Below, piece by piece: positions 1-10,566 of a stretch of 64,000 bases of DNA. Where the stretch lies: contig JADJPH010000102.1 of the NCBI GenBank assembly GCA_016713335.1, positions 1 to 64,000 on the forward strand, written 5' to 3'. The notes below the pieces were generated by a model that was not told the origin of the DNA, did no database searches, and worked only from the letters and a program-made list of their open reading frames with translations. Origin of the DNA: Candidatus Fredericiella danica. Its GTDB lineage: Bacteria > Chloroflexota > Anaerolineae > Caldilineales > Caldilineaceae. A program made the position numbers and the translations under genes. How positions within the stretch are numbered: position 1 is the stretch's first letter; each line of letters starts with the position of its first letter.

Positions 1-690
1 CTCCGGGACGATAATCATCGCATCATGACCGCTGACCAACTCGTGATACGTCCACCCGGGTTGCGTACGCGCCCGCTCCGCAAACCACACAAATTCAGTA
101 TCCGCAGGTTGCCCTCCCGGAGACCTGAGATAAATGTAGGTTCGCGGGATTGTGGGCGCGCCACCGTTCGTAAAACGGACGGGTTCGAGCAAAGTATTGA
201 TTGGCTGGGGCGTGATTTTGTCGAGGACCCAGTGCTTATCGACCTCGGAGGTAATGCCGAACGGACGCTCAAGAAAGGGATAGGGTAAGCGCCATCCATC
301 AACCAAGAGGGCCTCGAGGTTCACACCTTCGCCGTATGGCGGTCGGAGAATGTCGCGCAGAGATTGTCCGTCTTCAGGAACAAAGGCATCCAGGTAGACG
401 AGCCTGGTCACCCGTTCTGGTGCGCGATCGGCGACGCCCGCGATGACCATCCCACTATAGCTGTGCCCAACCAAGACAACATCGGTCAGGTCTTCATACA
501 TCAGGACGTTGAGGATGTCCTGAATATGGGTCGAAAGGTTGGTTTCTGGCGATGCCAGGTGGCTCCGTTCGCCGAGGCCGGTAAGCGTTGGCGTGTAGAC
601 AGTATGACCAGCATCACGCAAATAGGGAGTGACACGTTTCCAGCACCATCCTCCGTGCCAGCCGCCATGGACAAGAACATAGGTTGTCAT
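1..690 (-). CDS. Alpha/beta hydrolase, C-terminus cut by window edge
   Basis: Read on the minus strand from an ATG at 690, this frame stays open for 230 codons to the window edge, so the C-terminus is missing. The product opens with MTTYVLVHGGWHGGW, the oxyanion-hole HGG of small alpha/beta hydrolases of the pyrethroid/salicylate-ester hydrolase type. The nucleophile elbow is GHSYSG near residue 95, an acidic candidate sits in LVYLDAFVP near residue 120, and the catalytic His is likely in SGHDAM close to the edge. It is probably a cytosolic esterase or C-C hydrolase; the substrate cannot be read. An AAGGA ribosome site lies 7 nt before the ATG. A perfect palindrome lies in the leader. Confidence 0.88.
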   Translation of the reverse strand, partial: MTTYVLVHGGWHGGWCWKRVTPYLRDAGHTVYTPTLTGLGERSHLASPETNLSTHIQDILNVLMYEDLTDVVLVGHSYSGMVIAGVADRAPERVTRLVYLDAFVPEDGQSLRDILRPPYGEGVNLEALLVDGWRLPYPFLERPFGITSEVDKHWVLDKITPQPINTLLEPVRFTNGGAPTIPRTYIYLRSPGGQPADTEFVWFAERARTQPGWTYHELVSGHDAMIIVPE

Positions 691-716
691 GTAGAAATCC
701 TTTACTGAGTGAGCGG

Positions 717-733
717 GGGTACAGGGTGTACCC
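717..733. promoter_or_regulatory. Palindrome GGGTACA-GGG-TGTACCC, possible operator
   Basis: A perfect 7-bp inverted repeat with a 3-bp spacer sits 27-43 bp upstream of the hydrolase ATG at 690. Size and position fit a dimeric repressor or activator site. No regulator gene is adjacent in the window, so the binding protein is unknown. The rest of 691-985 shows no convincing gene. Confidence 0.4.
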
Positions 734-985
734 GTCTGGAGCAACCTTCGCTCTAGAGAAGCCACCGAACTTGTCATTATCGTACAGATAATATCATGCA
801 ACTCGAAAGATACAATCCGTCTAGACGCACCCAAACCTTGCAATTGGACGCACCCGGAAGAACGGGGAACGCATACGCCCGCCTGGCGCCGGCACCCCGT
901 AACACACGACACAGAAAGGGCGGAAAGAGCAGACTGACCCGGCCGCCGACAGCCACACAAAGCCGCCAAAAAAACAATTGCGCCA

Positions 986-1147
986 AACACCACCGAGATC
1001 GACGACTATATTGACCGCCTGACCCTGCCGGCCAGGGCTTGGAGCAAGGCCGAACTTTATGCTGATCCCCGCCCACTGCCCGCCGCGCCTGGCGTTTATG
1101 CTTGGTGGTTCCGCAAGATTCCGCCGGGCGTACCCACGGACAACTGA
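986..1147 (+). pseudogene. GIY-YIG nuclease-family fragment
   Basis: This is a short open stretch with no usable start codon, ending at TGA 1145-1147. It reads IDDYIDRLTLPARAW, then LPAAPGVYAWWFRKIPPG and VPTDN-stop. The GVYAW...IPPGVP pattern matches the first half of a GIY-YIG-type domain found in uncharacterised actinobacterial and chloroflexal proteins, where GVY is the first half of the GIY-YIG signature. The second half with the YVG/YIG strand and the catalytic Arg and Glu is absent, so this is a decayed remnant. Family recognition is from memory of the pattern and was not checked by search. Confidence 0.5.
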
Positions 1148-1416
1148 TATCAACGCCTGACTCCAATCTCCGGTCCGCTTCCCCAACGCCGTCATTGTCC
1201 GCACCACATCGAGCACCGATGCCCGCGCCTCGTTCTCCAACTTCGGTACCTGCCTGGATATCTTTGCCCCAGGTGTAGGCATCGTTTCAGTTAGGTTCAC
1301 CCAAAGCGTTAGCGCGCTAACACACTGATACGCTGACCTCAAAGTGCGCGATAATGAATGCAAATGAATCCAGCTAGGTCCGCACGCCGGCAAGGTGGTG
1401 CAACTTGGAGTAGAAG

Positions 1417-3969
1417 ATGACGCAAACACACACAGGCTATCTGGCGCCATTGAGCACTGAAGAGCTGCGTCGCCATGCTGAAGCCGCTTGGGCTGAGCGC
1501 ACGACAAGGCTTGATCCGGTGCCTACACCGGATCAAGCCTGCCGGCGACTGACCACACGAGTTGCAGGTGCACCAGATCGGTTGGAACTTCAAAATGAGC
1601 AACTACGGGGTTACAGCTGCAGGGACTCGAAGCCTCGCGATCAATACCTCCGAACTTTATGAGTTTGCCCCGTTGCAGGATCTGTCTCCCAGAATGGACG
1701 CAGTGATCGAGGGGCCAACCTTACGCTTGCAAAACTTTTTGGGCTGGCGAGCGCGCATCTGCGCGCGCGCGCCCTTACGGACTTCATCCACCCAGAAGAC
1801 CAGGATATTTTCTATCTATGTCGCAGGCAGTTGGATGCGACGGGCGTGCAGCAAGCATGCGAACTACGCATGATCAGGCAAGATTGCGCTCCATTCTGGG
1901 CACGTATCGAGATTGTCCTTAAATCGGCGGCTGCAGGGGGTCCGGCAGCCTATTGGATAACAGTGGTTGATATTTCTGTCCAGAAGCATGCCACCGAGGC
2001 CCTGCGTGCAAGCGAGGAAAAATGGCATAGCCTCTTCGAGTTTCTACCGGTAGGCGTGTCAATTGTTGATACTCGGAACTCGACTAAGGCCGCTAACCCA
2101 GCACTAATTGCGATGTTGGGCGATGCTGAGGTAGGTTTGTTGCCCGGTGACCATCGGGAAGGGCGATATTTGCGTGCTGATCGCAGCCCAATGTCTGTGG
2201 AAGAATTACCAAGTGTGCGTGCCCTAAAAGAGCATCAGGTAATTCGCGACGTCGAAGTTGGGGTGGAAAAAGTGGACGGTACCATTGTCTGGACCAGCGT
2301 CAGCGCCACCCCATTGCCCTCTGGCACACAATCCGCCATCGTAACTCTCGATATCACCGGACGCAAACGCGCAGAAGAAGCGCTGGCTGCGAGCCAGGCC
2401 ATGTACCGGCTACTCGCGGAAAACTCATCCGATGCGGTGTCGCTGATCGATGCTGAAGGCAAAGTGGTTTACTCGTCGCCGACGAGTGTTCAGCGGCTTG
2501 GCTATGACGAGTATGACGTAGTTGGGCTCGACATTTCGGAAATCTTGCAACGAATTCATCCGGATGATCGCGCCCTCATCACTGCCGAGGTGGTGCGCGG
2601 GCTCGAACTAAAACTGCCCACGGGTCAGTATGAATATCGGCTCATGACCAAGTGCGGTGACTACATCTGGCTCGAAGACAGCTTGCGCCGGGAATTCGAT
2701 GACACAGGCAGGCAGATAAGGACCATCGTCAACTCGCGCGATATCACCAGGCGCAAACAAGTGGAAGAAAGGTTGCGTGCAAGCGAGATCGCCTGCGTGA
2801 GGTATTGGAGAATTCGCTGGACGCAGCCTACAAGCGCAATCTGCAAACCAAAGCCTACGAATACTTAAGTCCAGTTTTTTGCCCGCCTCACCGGCTATAA
2901 CCCCGGCAGAAATCAGCGCCTTACCCATTGAAGCTTTGCCGGAGCTAATTCATCCCAGTGACCGGACTGAAGTCACGCGTGTGATGCGTACATCGATGTC
3001 TCTTCTACCGGCACGCCTTATCAAATGCAATTTCGCTTCAGACACAAGGACGGTCACTATCTCTGGTTGCAGGATCAGTTTGTGGTCGTCCATGATGCGA
3101 CGGGCCAATCAGTGGCACGGATCGGGAGTGTAAGCGATATCACCGAACGCCGGCGGCAAGAGGACGAGATTCAGCGGCTGAATACCACACTGGAGCACAC
3201 TGTGGCAGAACGGACGGCGCAGCTTGCGACCGCGGTGGTGGAACTCAAGCATGCTGGGAAACTGAAAGACGAATTCATGGCTGCCGTCAGCCATGAACTA
3301 CGAACACCGCTGACCGGCGTGTTGAGTATGGCTGAGGCGCTGGAGATGCAGTATGTCGGTCCCCTCAACGAACGCCAACTGCATTATGTGCAAAGCGTCC
3401 ATCAGAGCGGTGCGCGACTGCTCGCGATGATCAACGGCATTCTCCGATATACAAGCCTGATGGCGGGCAACGTGACGGTCCATCAAGAACGTTGCATCCT
3501 GGCTGAACTGTGCGCAGTTGGTGTGCATGCGATTCACGAACAGGCCACCCAAAAAGGACTGACCCTGACTTTTAACGTGGAGCCAGCCGGACTGACGATT
3601 TTTAGCGATCCGGAAGGCATCATCCAAGTGATCCAACAACTACTCGACAACGCGGTCAAGTTCACGCCAGAAGGCGGCCAGATCGGTCTTGAGGTGCGCG
3701 AAGATAGCGACGCACAGACCGTGCACCTGGTGGTTAGGGATACAGGAATTGGGATGACCGCCGAACAACAAGCAGTTGCCTTCCAACTCTTTGTGCAAGG
3801 TGATGGCAGCTTGGCGCGCAGCTATGGCGGGGTGGGGCTGGGGCTTGCCTACACCAGGCGGATGGTCGAATTGTTGGAGGGTACGATTGAACTAGAGAGC
3901 GCGCCCGGCGCAGGCAGCCGTTTTACCATTACGTTGCCCGCCCGCCGCGTACCACCGGGTACTGCATGA
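1417..3969 (+). pseudogene. Multi-PAS sensor histidine kinase, several frameshifts
   Basis: The ATG at 1417 has a GGAG site 6 nt upstream. The product starts with the ELQVHQIELELQNEQL-type leader common in soluble PAS kinases, but the frame changes near 1550, 1690-1830, 2800, 2870 and 3010. Pieced together it holds about four PAS domains, two of them ending in VTLDITGRKRAEEAL and SVSDITERRRQEDE. A HisKA domain follows (H box SHELRTPLTG near 3290) and a HATPase_c domain (N box LLDNAVKFTPEGG, G1 DTGIGM, G2 GGVGLGLA), stop at 3969. No membrane segment is seen, so it was a cytosolic sensor kinase. At least five frame changes make a working product unlikely unless they are sequence errors. The last 315 codons, covering kinase core and last PAS, are open from 3025. 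Confidence 0.8.
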
Positions 3970-4069
3970 CTTTCAAATGCTGAGACTGTCTGAGATCAAT
4001 TCGCTCGTATGCGCATAGTTGGCGATCACAGCTAAGTGGAAAGTGGAAGCTGCGGTTAGGTGGGGTTAG

Positions 4070-4352
4070 TCATGGCCGCGCGGCCGGGTAATCATGACTT
4101 ACAATCTGGAATGCGTATACACCTCCACTCAGCGAACCAACCGGCGTCGTTTCCAGTTGGATCGTACGGAGTGCACCGCTTGCGAGCCGCAGGCATGGGC
4201 CGCCCCAACCATGGGCGGGAACCATTCACCATCGATGACTTTGATTGCGCCTAATGCCGGTGAAGCGGCTGCATCATCCGGCTGACTGGCCGATTCGGGG
4301 GAAACTGCTTCACCATCCAGTGGTGCCAGGCCCAGGTCATTACCAATACCAA
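4070..4352 (-). pseudogene. Small hypothetical protein, diverged copy B, frameshifted
   Basis: Minus-strand reading gives GAIKVIDGEWFP, then after a shift of frame in a CCCGCCC run, CLRLASGALRTIQLE and a stop at 4070-4072. This mirrors the neighbouring copy at 4390-4752, which reads GYIRVVEGESFAP and then YTLRLEGGRRCSVQL at the same spacing. The two appear to be diverged tandem duplicates of a small protein of unknown function. No start codon with a ribosome site was found for this copy. Confidence 0.4.
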
Positions 4353-4389
4353 TTCTTATGCCCCTAAACTTACAAAATTCCGTCGAAGC

Positions 4390-4752
4390 TTACAGAAAAA
4401 GCAGCGATGCCAGGCCATTAGTCCGTTTTGGGGCAGGAATTGTGAGGAAGGTGCAACTACTGGGAGCGTCGCTGATGGACAAAAACAGCAACTCATACAG
4501 ACGGGAATTTGGTGTGTCGGATCGCCCGGTAATCAACTGGACGGAACAGCGGCGTCCGCCTTCCAGCCGGAGGGTGTAAGTGATGCCGTCGTCAGGCGCA
4601 AACGATTCACCTTCGACGACTCTGATGTAGCCAACCGTGCGCGTTAGGTCCGGCTGCCGATCAGCGTGGAACAACAAGCCAATGTAATATGCGACTCCTA
4701 CTCCGCGCTGTTCTGCGGCGTATAGCTGTCCCAGCCCGAGCAGGAAAGTCAT
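4390..4752 (-). CDS. Small hypothetical protein, copy A
   Basis: A 120-residue frame on the minus strand, starting MTFLLGLGQLYAAEQ and carrying GYIRVVEGESFAP and TYTLRLEGGRRCSVQL. No family was recognised. The alternating pattern in the middle suggests a beta-rich fold. It faces the PAS fragment that begins near 4786 and overlaps only that fragment's probably spurious 5' extension. The similarity to the broken copy at 4070-4352 is the main reason to believe it is a real gene. The start codon is uncertain. Confidence 0.4.
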   Translation of the reverse strand: MTFLLGLGQLYAAEQRGVGVAYYIGLLFHADRQPDLTRTVGYIRVVEGESFAPDDGITYTLRLEGGRRCSVQLITGRSDTPNSRLYELLFLSISDAPSSCTFLTIPAPKRTNGLASLLFL

Positions 4753-4785
4753 CTGGCCTCCTTCTCAATACGGCTTCGGCTGGAC

Positions 4786-5543
4786 CTATTCTACACCCGT
4801 CCGCCCTAGATGTAGCGCGCAAAATCGTTAGTGTGGTGCAAGCTCATTTTGCCGGTCGCACGCCGGTATATGAATGCGAGACTCGTCTCCGGACAAAATC
4901 GGGTGAATACCGCTACAACCTTGATCGCGGCAAAGTCGTGGAGTGGGATGCCGCTGGCAATCCCGTCCGCATGGTCGGCGCTGACTCCGATATCACGGAA
5001 CGAACGCAGGCCGAATTCGCCCAGGCACGGCTAGCCGCCATTGTCGGATCGACGGCCGATGCCATCATCGGCAAAGACTTGGACGGCATTATTACGGATT
5101 GGAACGCCGGCGCCGAGCATCAATTTGGCTACACCGCGGACGAAGCAATTGGTCAACTGGTGGCAATCCTGTTCCCCACCGAGCGTCAAGATCACGTGGT
5201 CCAAATTTTGGCGCGGATTCGCGCCGGAGGCCGCATCGAAGGTTACGATACGATCCGCGAGACGAAGGACGGTCGCCTGGTCGATGTGTCGCTAACGATC
5301 TCCCCTTTGCGCAATGCAAAAGGCGAAGTTGTCGGCGCGGCAACGATTGCCCGCGATATCAGTGAGCGTACGCGGATGGAAGCGGCGCTGCGGGAAAGTA
5401 AAGAAGCCTTCCAGAACTATTTCAATCTCAGCGGGGCGGGAATCGGCGTTACCTCGCCCGAAATGACCTGGCTCGAAGTCAATGATTTTCACTGCAAGAT
5501 GTTGGGTAGCTCGACATTTCTGGAAAATTCCCTTATGTTTTGA
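4786..5543 (+). pseudogene. PAS-PAS sensor fragment, truncated at both ends
   Basis: The frame is open from 4689, but the first 30 codons look random and PAS homology begins around 4786 (ILHPSALDV). A PAS C-terminal half with MVGADSDITERTQAE is followed by a full PAS domain (IVGSTADAIIGKDLDGI ... AATIARDISERTRME) and the start of a third (FQNYFNLSGAGIGV ... EVNDFHCKML). It stops at 5543 in unrelated sequence. No kinase core follows. This is the middle of a sensor kinase that has lost its N-terminus and output domain. It lies between two larger kinase genes and could be debris of an ancestral duplication. The PAS assignment is secure; ligand is unknown. Confidence 0.7.
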
Positions 5544-5764
5544 TGTCAGTCCCCGCTAATGTGAAGGACAGAAGGCGCTAACCGCACCGCCGCAAAAGAA
5601 GACGTCATTTATCGGATGTTTCGAGTGCCAGATCGGTGTATGGTAGTTGGGGGCAGTCTGACCGGCGCGGTTGGCAAACATATTGGCGGCGGGCATGGCC
5701 ACACGGCAAGCAGTGGCGCCTCATTTGCATGCAGCCTAGACAACTCTTCTGAATCTAGCAGGCC

Positions 5765-6028
5765 ATGTCCGACACAGCGGCAGCTAGACAGATTCGACAC
5801 TTCTTGGTGATCTTACTCGTGGTTTGGACGGCGGCGGTTGCCCTCTCGGCGCTGTGGAACATCTACCTGGTGCGTACCACGCCGAGCGGACGCCGGCTAG
5901 TGTTGCTGAGTCCCGCGCAAATGCTCAGCGAGGTCTATGCAATGGACCGCGGCGCGGCCTCGGTGTCCGGCCGGATTACGAGTCTCGCACCGCTGAACCC
6001 AGAGAATACGCCCGAAGCCAATTGCTGA
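5765..6028 (+). pseudogene. Tll0287-like (DUF3365) heme-sensor N-terminus, internally deleted
   Basis: An 87-residue frame opens with a membrane helix, HFLVILLVVWTAAVALSA, followed by LWNIYLV. It then jumps to TTPSGRRLVLLSPAQML and GRITSLAPLNPEN. In the Tll0287-like/DUF3365 family these two segments are normally separated by several dozen residues, and the CxxCH-type heme motif lies further downstream. Both the middle and the heme-binding end are missing here. The remnant therefore looks like the membrane-anchored input domain of a sensor kinase after an internal deletion and 3' truncation. Its place just before the receiver tail and hybrid kinase fits a former single signalling gene. Family call is from recalled motifs. 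Confidence 0.5.
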
Positions 6029-6122
6029 TGCCGCACATAGACTGGATACGCCTTGGCGACAGCGCTGCGCCATAATCTGGCGTTGGGTGACGTCCTATGC
6101 AAGGGCGCGAGCCCCGGCTTGC

Positions 6123-6209
6123 ATCCTGGCTGCCAGTTGCACGGGTTATCTCGAAAAGCCAATCAACCCCGAAACCTTGGTAAGTAAGTTGATGAGCGAT
6201 CTAAGGTGA
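6123..6209 (+). pseudogene. Response-regulator receiver C-terminal remnant
   Basis: In frame with the TGA at 6207-6209 one reads ILAASCTGYLEKPINPE and then TLVSKLMSDLR. This is the beta5-alpha5 end of a receiver domain, with the conserved Lys-Pro pair. No start or upstream receiver strands are in frame. It ends 7 nt before the ATG of the hybrid kinase, so it once was the preceding gene or domain in the same operon. Confidence 0.55.
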
Positions 6210-6216
6210 GGGCACA

Positions 6217-9200
6217 ATGTATACGATCTTGGTCGTGGATGACGACGAACCCAACCGGCACTTCCTGTGCACAGGGCTCGCCGTAGATGGGAATCGGGTC
6301 CTTGAAGCGGCCAACGGCGCGGAGGCATTGGTGGCGCTGCACGGCAACCCGGTAGATTTGATTGTCTCGGACGTCCTAATGCCGGTCATGGATGGCTATT
6401 CGCTATGCCTGGCATGCAAGCGCAACCGCAAATGGCAGCAGATTCCATTTGTCCTACTGACCGCGATGTACACTGATCCGCAGGATGTCGAATTAGGGTT
6501 GCGCCTCGGCGCCGCGCGCGTTATCGTGCGACCGGTCGCGCCAGATGCGCTCAAGCAGATGCTCTATGCCGCGCTGGAACCGCATGCACCGGTGCATCCT
6601 CTGCCGCCCCCAACTGAACTGCTGGAGGATTTGACTTGCAATCGGCTCTACAGCGAGGTGCTGGTTCACAAGTTGGAAGCCAAAGTGCTCGAACTTGAGC
6701 GCGCCAACCAGGCGTTGCGCGCCAACGAAAACGCGCTCCAACGCTCACAAGAGGTGGCCCATGTCGGGCATTGGACCTGGGATACGCGCACCAATACGGT
6801 GAGTTGGTCACAGGAGATGTTTCGCATCTTTGGCGTGGATCCGCTGAAGTTTGATGGCAATCTCGACGCCGTGATTCAGCGTGCAATTCACCCCGCAGAT
6901 GTCGACCGCGTCCTGGCCGCGAACCACGCGGTCATTGAAGACCGCAATGCCGCGCCGGCCGAATACCGCGTCGTTTGGCCTGATGGCAGTGTCCATCACT
7001 TGTGGGCCGTGCCCGGCGACCGCGTCACGGATGCCCAAGGCAAAATCCTGCAACTTTCCGGGATTGTCCAAGACATCACGGTGCGCAAGCTTAGTGAAGA
7101 AAAACTTCGTGACAGCTTGCAGCGGCTATCGGTTTCAACCAAGGCGGCAGGGCTTGGAATCTGGGAATTCGACTTTCGCGCCAAAACAACCGCTTTTCGA
7201 TGAGCGGACGGCAGCCTTGCTCGGGGTCGAACCCGATGTTCTTGCGCGTGACCCTGAGCTATGGACGCGCTTAATCCACCCTGATGATCTGCCTGCCCTC
7301 AAAGCCGCCGGGCAGCAGGCCCTTGCCGCCCCGGATGCATTACATGCGCGGTTCCGTGTGCTACTGCCCAATGGCATGATCCGTCACTTAGAGGTCCACG
7401 CTGAGGTGGAGCAAACCAGCAAAGGTCCGCCACACCGGTTGTTGGGGGTCGCCTGGGATGTGACCCCGTGGGTGGAGTCTGAGCGCCGCCTACAATTGCA
7501 GAGCACGGCGTTGGCAGCTGCCGCGAACGGCATTGTGATCACCGATCGCACCGGGGCCATCGAATGGGTCAACCCTGCCTTCACAGCATTAACCGGGTAC
7601 GATGCCGCGGAAAGCTATGGAAAGAATCCGCGCGATCTGGTTCGTTCTGGACTGCACCCTGACACCTATTATCAAGCACTCTGGGCGACGATCCTGGCGG
7701 GCCGCGTCTGGCGCGGTGAACTCACCAATCGGCGCAAAGATGGCGTAGTCTACGTCGAAGAGCAAACGATCACGCCAGTTAGCGGCGCCCATGGTGAAAT
7801 CACGCACTTTATTGGGATCAAGCAGGACGTTACGGCGCGCAAGGCGGCCGAGGCGGCGTTGCGCGAGAGTGAATCGCGCTATCGCAGTCTTTTTGAGAAT
7901 AACCACTCGGTGATGCTGCTCATCGATCCAGATACCTGCACCGTAGTCGATGCCAATGCGGCTGCGGTAGACTATTATGGCTGGACTCGCAGTCAATTGC
8001 AGGGCAAACCGATCGAGGAGATCAACACACTACCGCCTGCCGAAGCGCGGGCCGAAATGAAGCTCGCTGCCAACGAACAACGTGGGCAGTTCTACTTTCG
8101 CCACCGGCGCCGATGGTTCGTTGCGCGAGGTTGAAGTCTATAGCGGCCCGATCATGCATGGCGGACATTCATTGTTGTACTCCATCGTGCACGACATCAC
8201 CGCACGCAAGCAGCACGAACGCGAGTTGGAAGCAATTGCCGAAATGAGCGCTGCGATTCGTAATGCCGTCACCCGCACCGAAATGCTGCCTGCCATCCTG
8301 CACCAGGTGCTTGCACTGTTTGGGGCGGATGGCGCATCATTTGAAAGCGTAGACTCAGTCACCGGCATGGTCATGACCGAGCTTGGGGTTGGCGTTTGGG
8401 CGCCGTGTACAGGGGTGCCGATCCCGCCCGGCGCCGGCCTGACTGCTGAAGTGCTGGCGAAAGGCAAACCCTACCTGCACAATGAAGTTGCCGCCGAGCC
8501 GTGCGTGCTGTTGCCTGCCCTGCTCGGCGGGGTCCGTGCTATTGCTGGTGTGCCCCTGTTTGCCGATAACAAGATCACCGGCATCCTATGGCTTGGTAGC
8601 CGCAACGCCTTGACAACTCATGATTTGCACATCCTGACGGCGATTGCCGACATTGCTGCCAACGCAATTCGCCGGGCGTCGCTGTACGAACGCACCCAGG
8701 TACAGGCAGAAGAGATGGCCCAGATCATGCACAGTGTGCCCGAAGGGATACTACTGCTAGATGCGGCCTACTGCATTCAAATTGCTAACCCCCGCGCCGA
8801 ACAATACCTGCGCAGCCTTGCCCCCGTCGCGACGGGGGGAGTGCTTACGCAGTTGGGTGATAAGTCGCTGTCCGAACTGCTGGCCGTACGACCGTTGGGT
8901 CAACCGCAGGCTGTCCAGAGCGCCAACCGCACTTTGAGGTTGCAAGTCAAGCCGTGGAGGCGGGGCCAAATCCAAGTGGCTGGGTGGTCGTCATGCGCGA
9001 CGTCACGGATGAACTGGCGGCGCAGAAGCAACTGCAGCACCAAGAACGATTGGCCGCAATCGGCCAACTTGCCGCCGGAATTGCGCACGACTTCAACAAC
9101 ATCATGTCCGTCATTTCTGTCTACGCCCAATTGACGGCTCAAAATCTCCCGCATTAAGCGAGCGCGAAGCGCGAACGGGTCCTAACTATGGACCGGCAGA

Positions 9201-10185
9201 CGCAGCGCGCGACCGAAATGATTCGTCAGATTCTTGATTTCAGCCGCCGCTTCGTTTTTGAGCGCACGACCCTCGATTTATTGCCCCTGGTCAAAGAACA
9301 GATAAAACTGCTGGCGCGCACGCTGCCGGAAAATATCGCAATTGAATTCACCCATGACGCAGGACCGTTTATGGTGAAGGCGGACCCGACGCGCATGGCC
9401 CAGGTGATCATGAATCTATCGATCAACGCCCGTGACGCCATGCCCGACGGAGGTAAGCTGCTGGTCGATGTGGCTCAGGTTGCGACACCTGCACCGGAAG
9501 TGGGGTCGTACCGGAGGTGGTCGCTGATCATTGGGTGCGCCTGACGGTGACGGACACGGGCGCCGGGATCCCGACCGCGGTGATCGAACACATCTTCGAA
9601 CCCTTCTATACGACAAAGGCGCCAGGGCAAGGCACGGGCTTGGGGGTTGGCGCAAGTCTACGGCATTATCGGCCAGCATGAAGGTCATATTACGGTGACG
9701 AGTCAGGAGGAGCTGGCACCACGTTTGCAGTCTACCTGCCGGCCCAAGCCGTCGTCACTGCGGGGCAAGCGGCTGACTCGGCGCCGACCAGCGTCCCGCA
9801 CGGACACGGGGAAACGATTCTGGTGGTGGAAGACGACGAGTTGTTGCGTTTGACGCTAGTGGAACTGTTCGCGTTATGGAACTATCGCGTGCTCCAGGCG
9901 ACAAATGGCCTGGAGGCACTTAACCTGCTAGTGGAAGGGAACGAAGTCGTCGATCTCGTTTTGAGCGATGCGGTGATGCCGGTACTCGGGGGCAGTGGGT
10001 TGCTGAAGCAGCTGCGGAATCGGGGCATCCAGACACCCGTTATCATGCTGACAGGCCATCCGATAGCGGACGGTCTGGAGGGGCTTCGCAAGCTTGGAAT
10101 GGTGGCTTGGTTGACGAAACCCCCTGACACCATCCAACTGGCTGAAACCATCTATACGGCGTTGGGGCAACGACGACCAGACTGA
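6217..10185 (+). pseudogene. Hybrid histidine kinase Rec-PASx4-GAF-PAS-HisKA-HATPase-Rec, frameshifted
   Basis: The start at 6217 reads MYTILVVDDDEPNRHF, an N-terminal receiver with phospho-acceptor Asp in LIVSDVLMPVMDG. PAS domains follow around 6730-7090, 7130-7490, 7500-7850 and 7880-8200. A GAF domain lies near 8230-8690 and another PAS near 8700-8960. The phosphotransfer domain is of the HDFNN type (AAGIAHDFNNIMSV near 9080). The ATPase has NLSINARDAMPDGG, VTDTGAGIP and GTGLG. The C-terminal receiver runs from about 9810 (ETILVVEDDELL, LVLSDAVMPVLGG) to the stop at 10185. The frame shifts near 7190, 8110, 8950, 9160, 9510, 9640 and 9710. Domain content is complete and in normal order, so either the gene decayed very recently or many shifts are sequence errors. 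It would be a soluble phosphorelay kinase. Confidence 0.82.
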
Positions 10186-10566
10186 TTTGTCCACATGTCT
10201 CGACGCAGCTCCCATCAGAGCTTGGAATTTTTACAGTAAGCCCAAGATGAGACCCACCTGAACCCCTGTCCAACATCGGTCGGTTTCATCGTGGAATCAG
10301 CTCGATCGCGGAATACAGGCGTTGCCAGCGCGCACCATCATATCGCTGTCGCTTGGCGATCGCGAGACCATGACATTACTAAGTTCTGTGGCGTACACCG
10401 GTAAGCTGCTGCACGCCGCGATTGGGGGGGCAATCCGGTCCGTTGGCGCGCCTGCCCCATCTTGGTCGAGCAACAGGGCACGCCTAGGTAGGACGGGGTT
10501 TGCCGTTGAAGGCGGTGCGCCTTTGAAGAAATGGGCGGTATCTTCCAATACACCCGTTAAAAGGAT
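10186..10566. other. Non-coding stretch without recognisable features
   Basis: Between the hybrid kinase stop and the SEFIR-like fragment. A frame is open across much of it, but its residue composition looks random and no family pattern, hairpin or repeat was found. It may hold the lost 5' end of the SEFIR-like gene. Confidence 0.4.
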
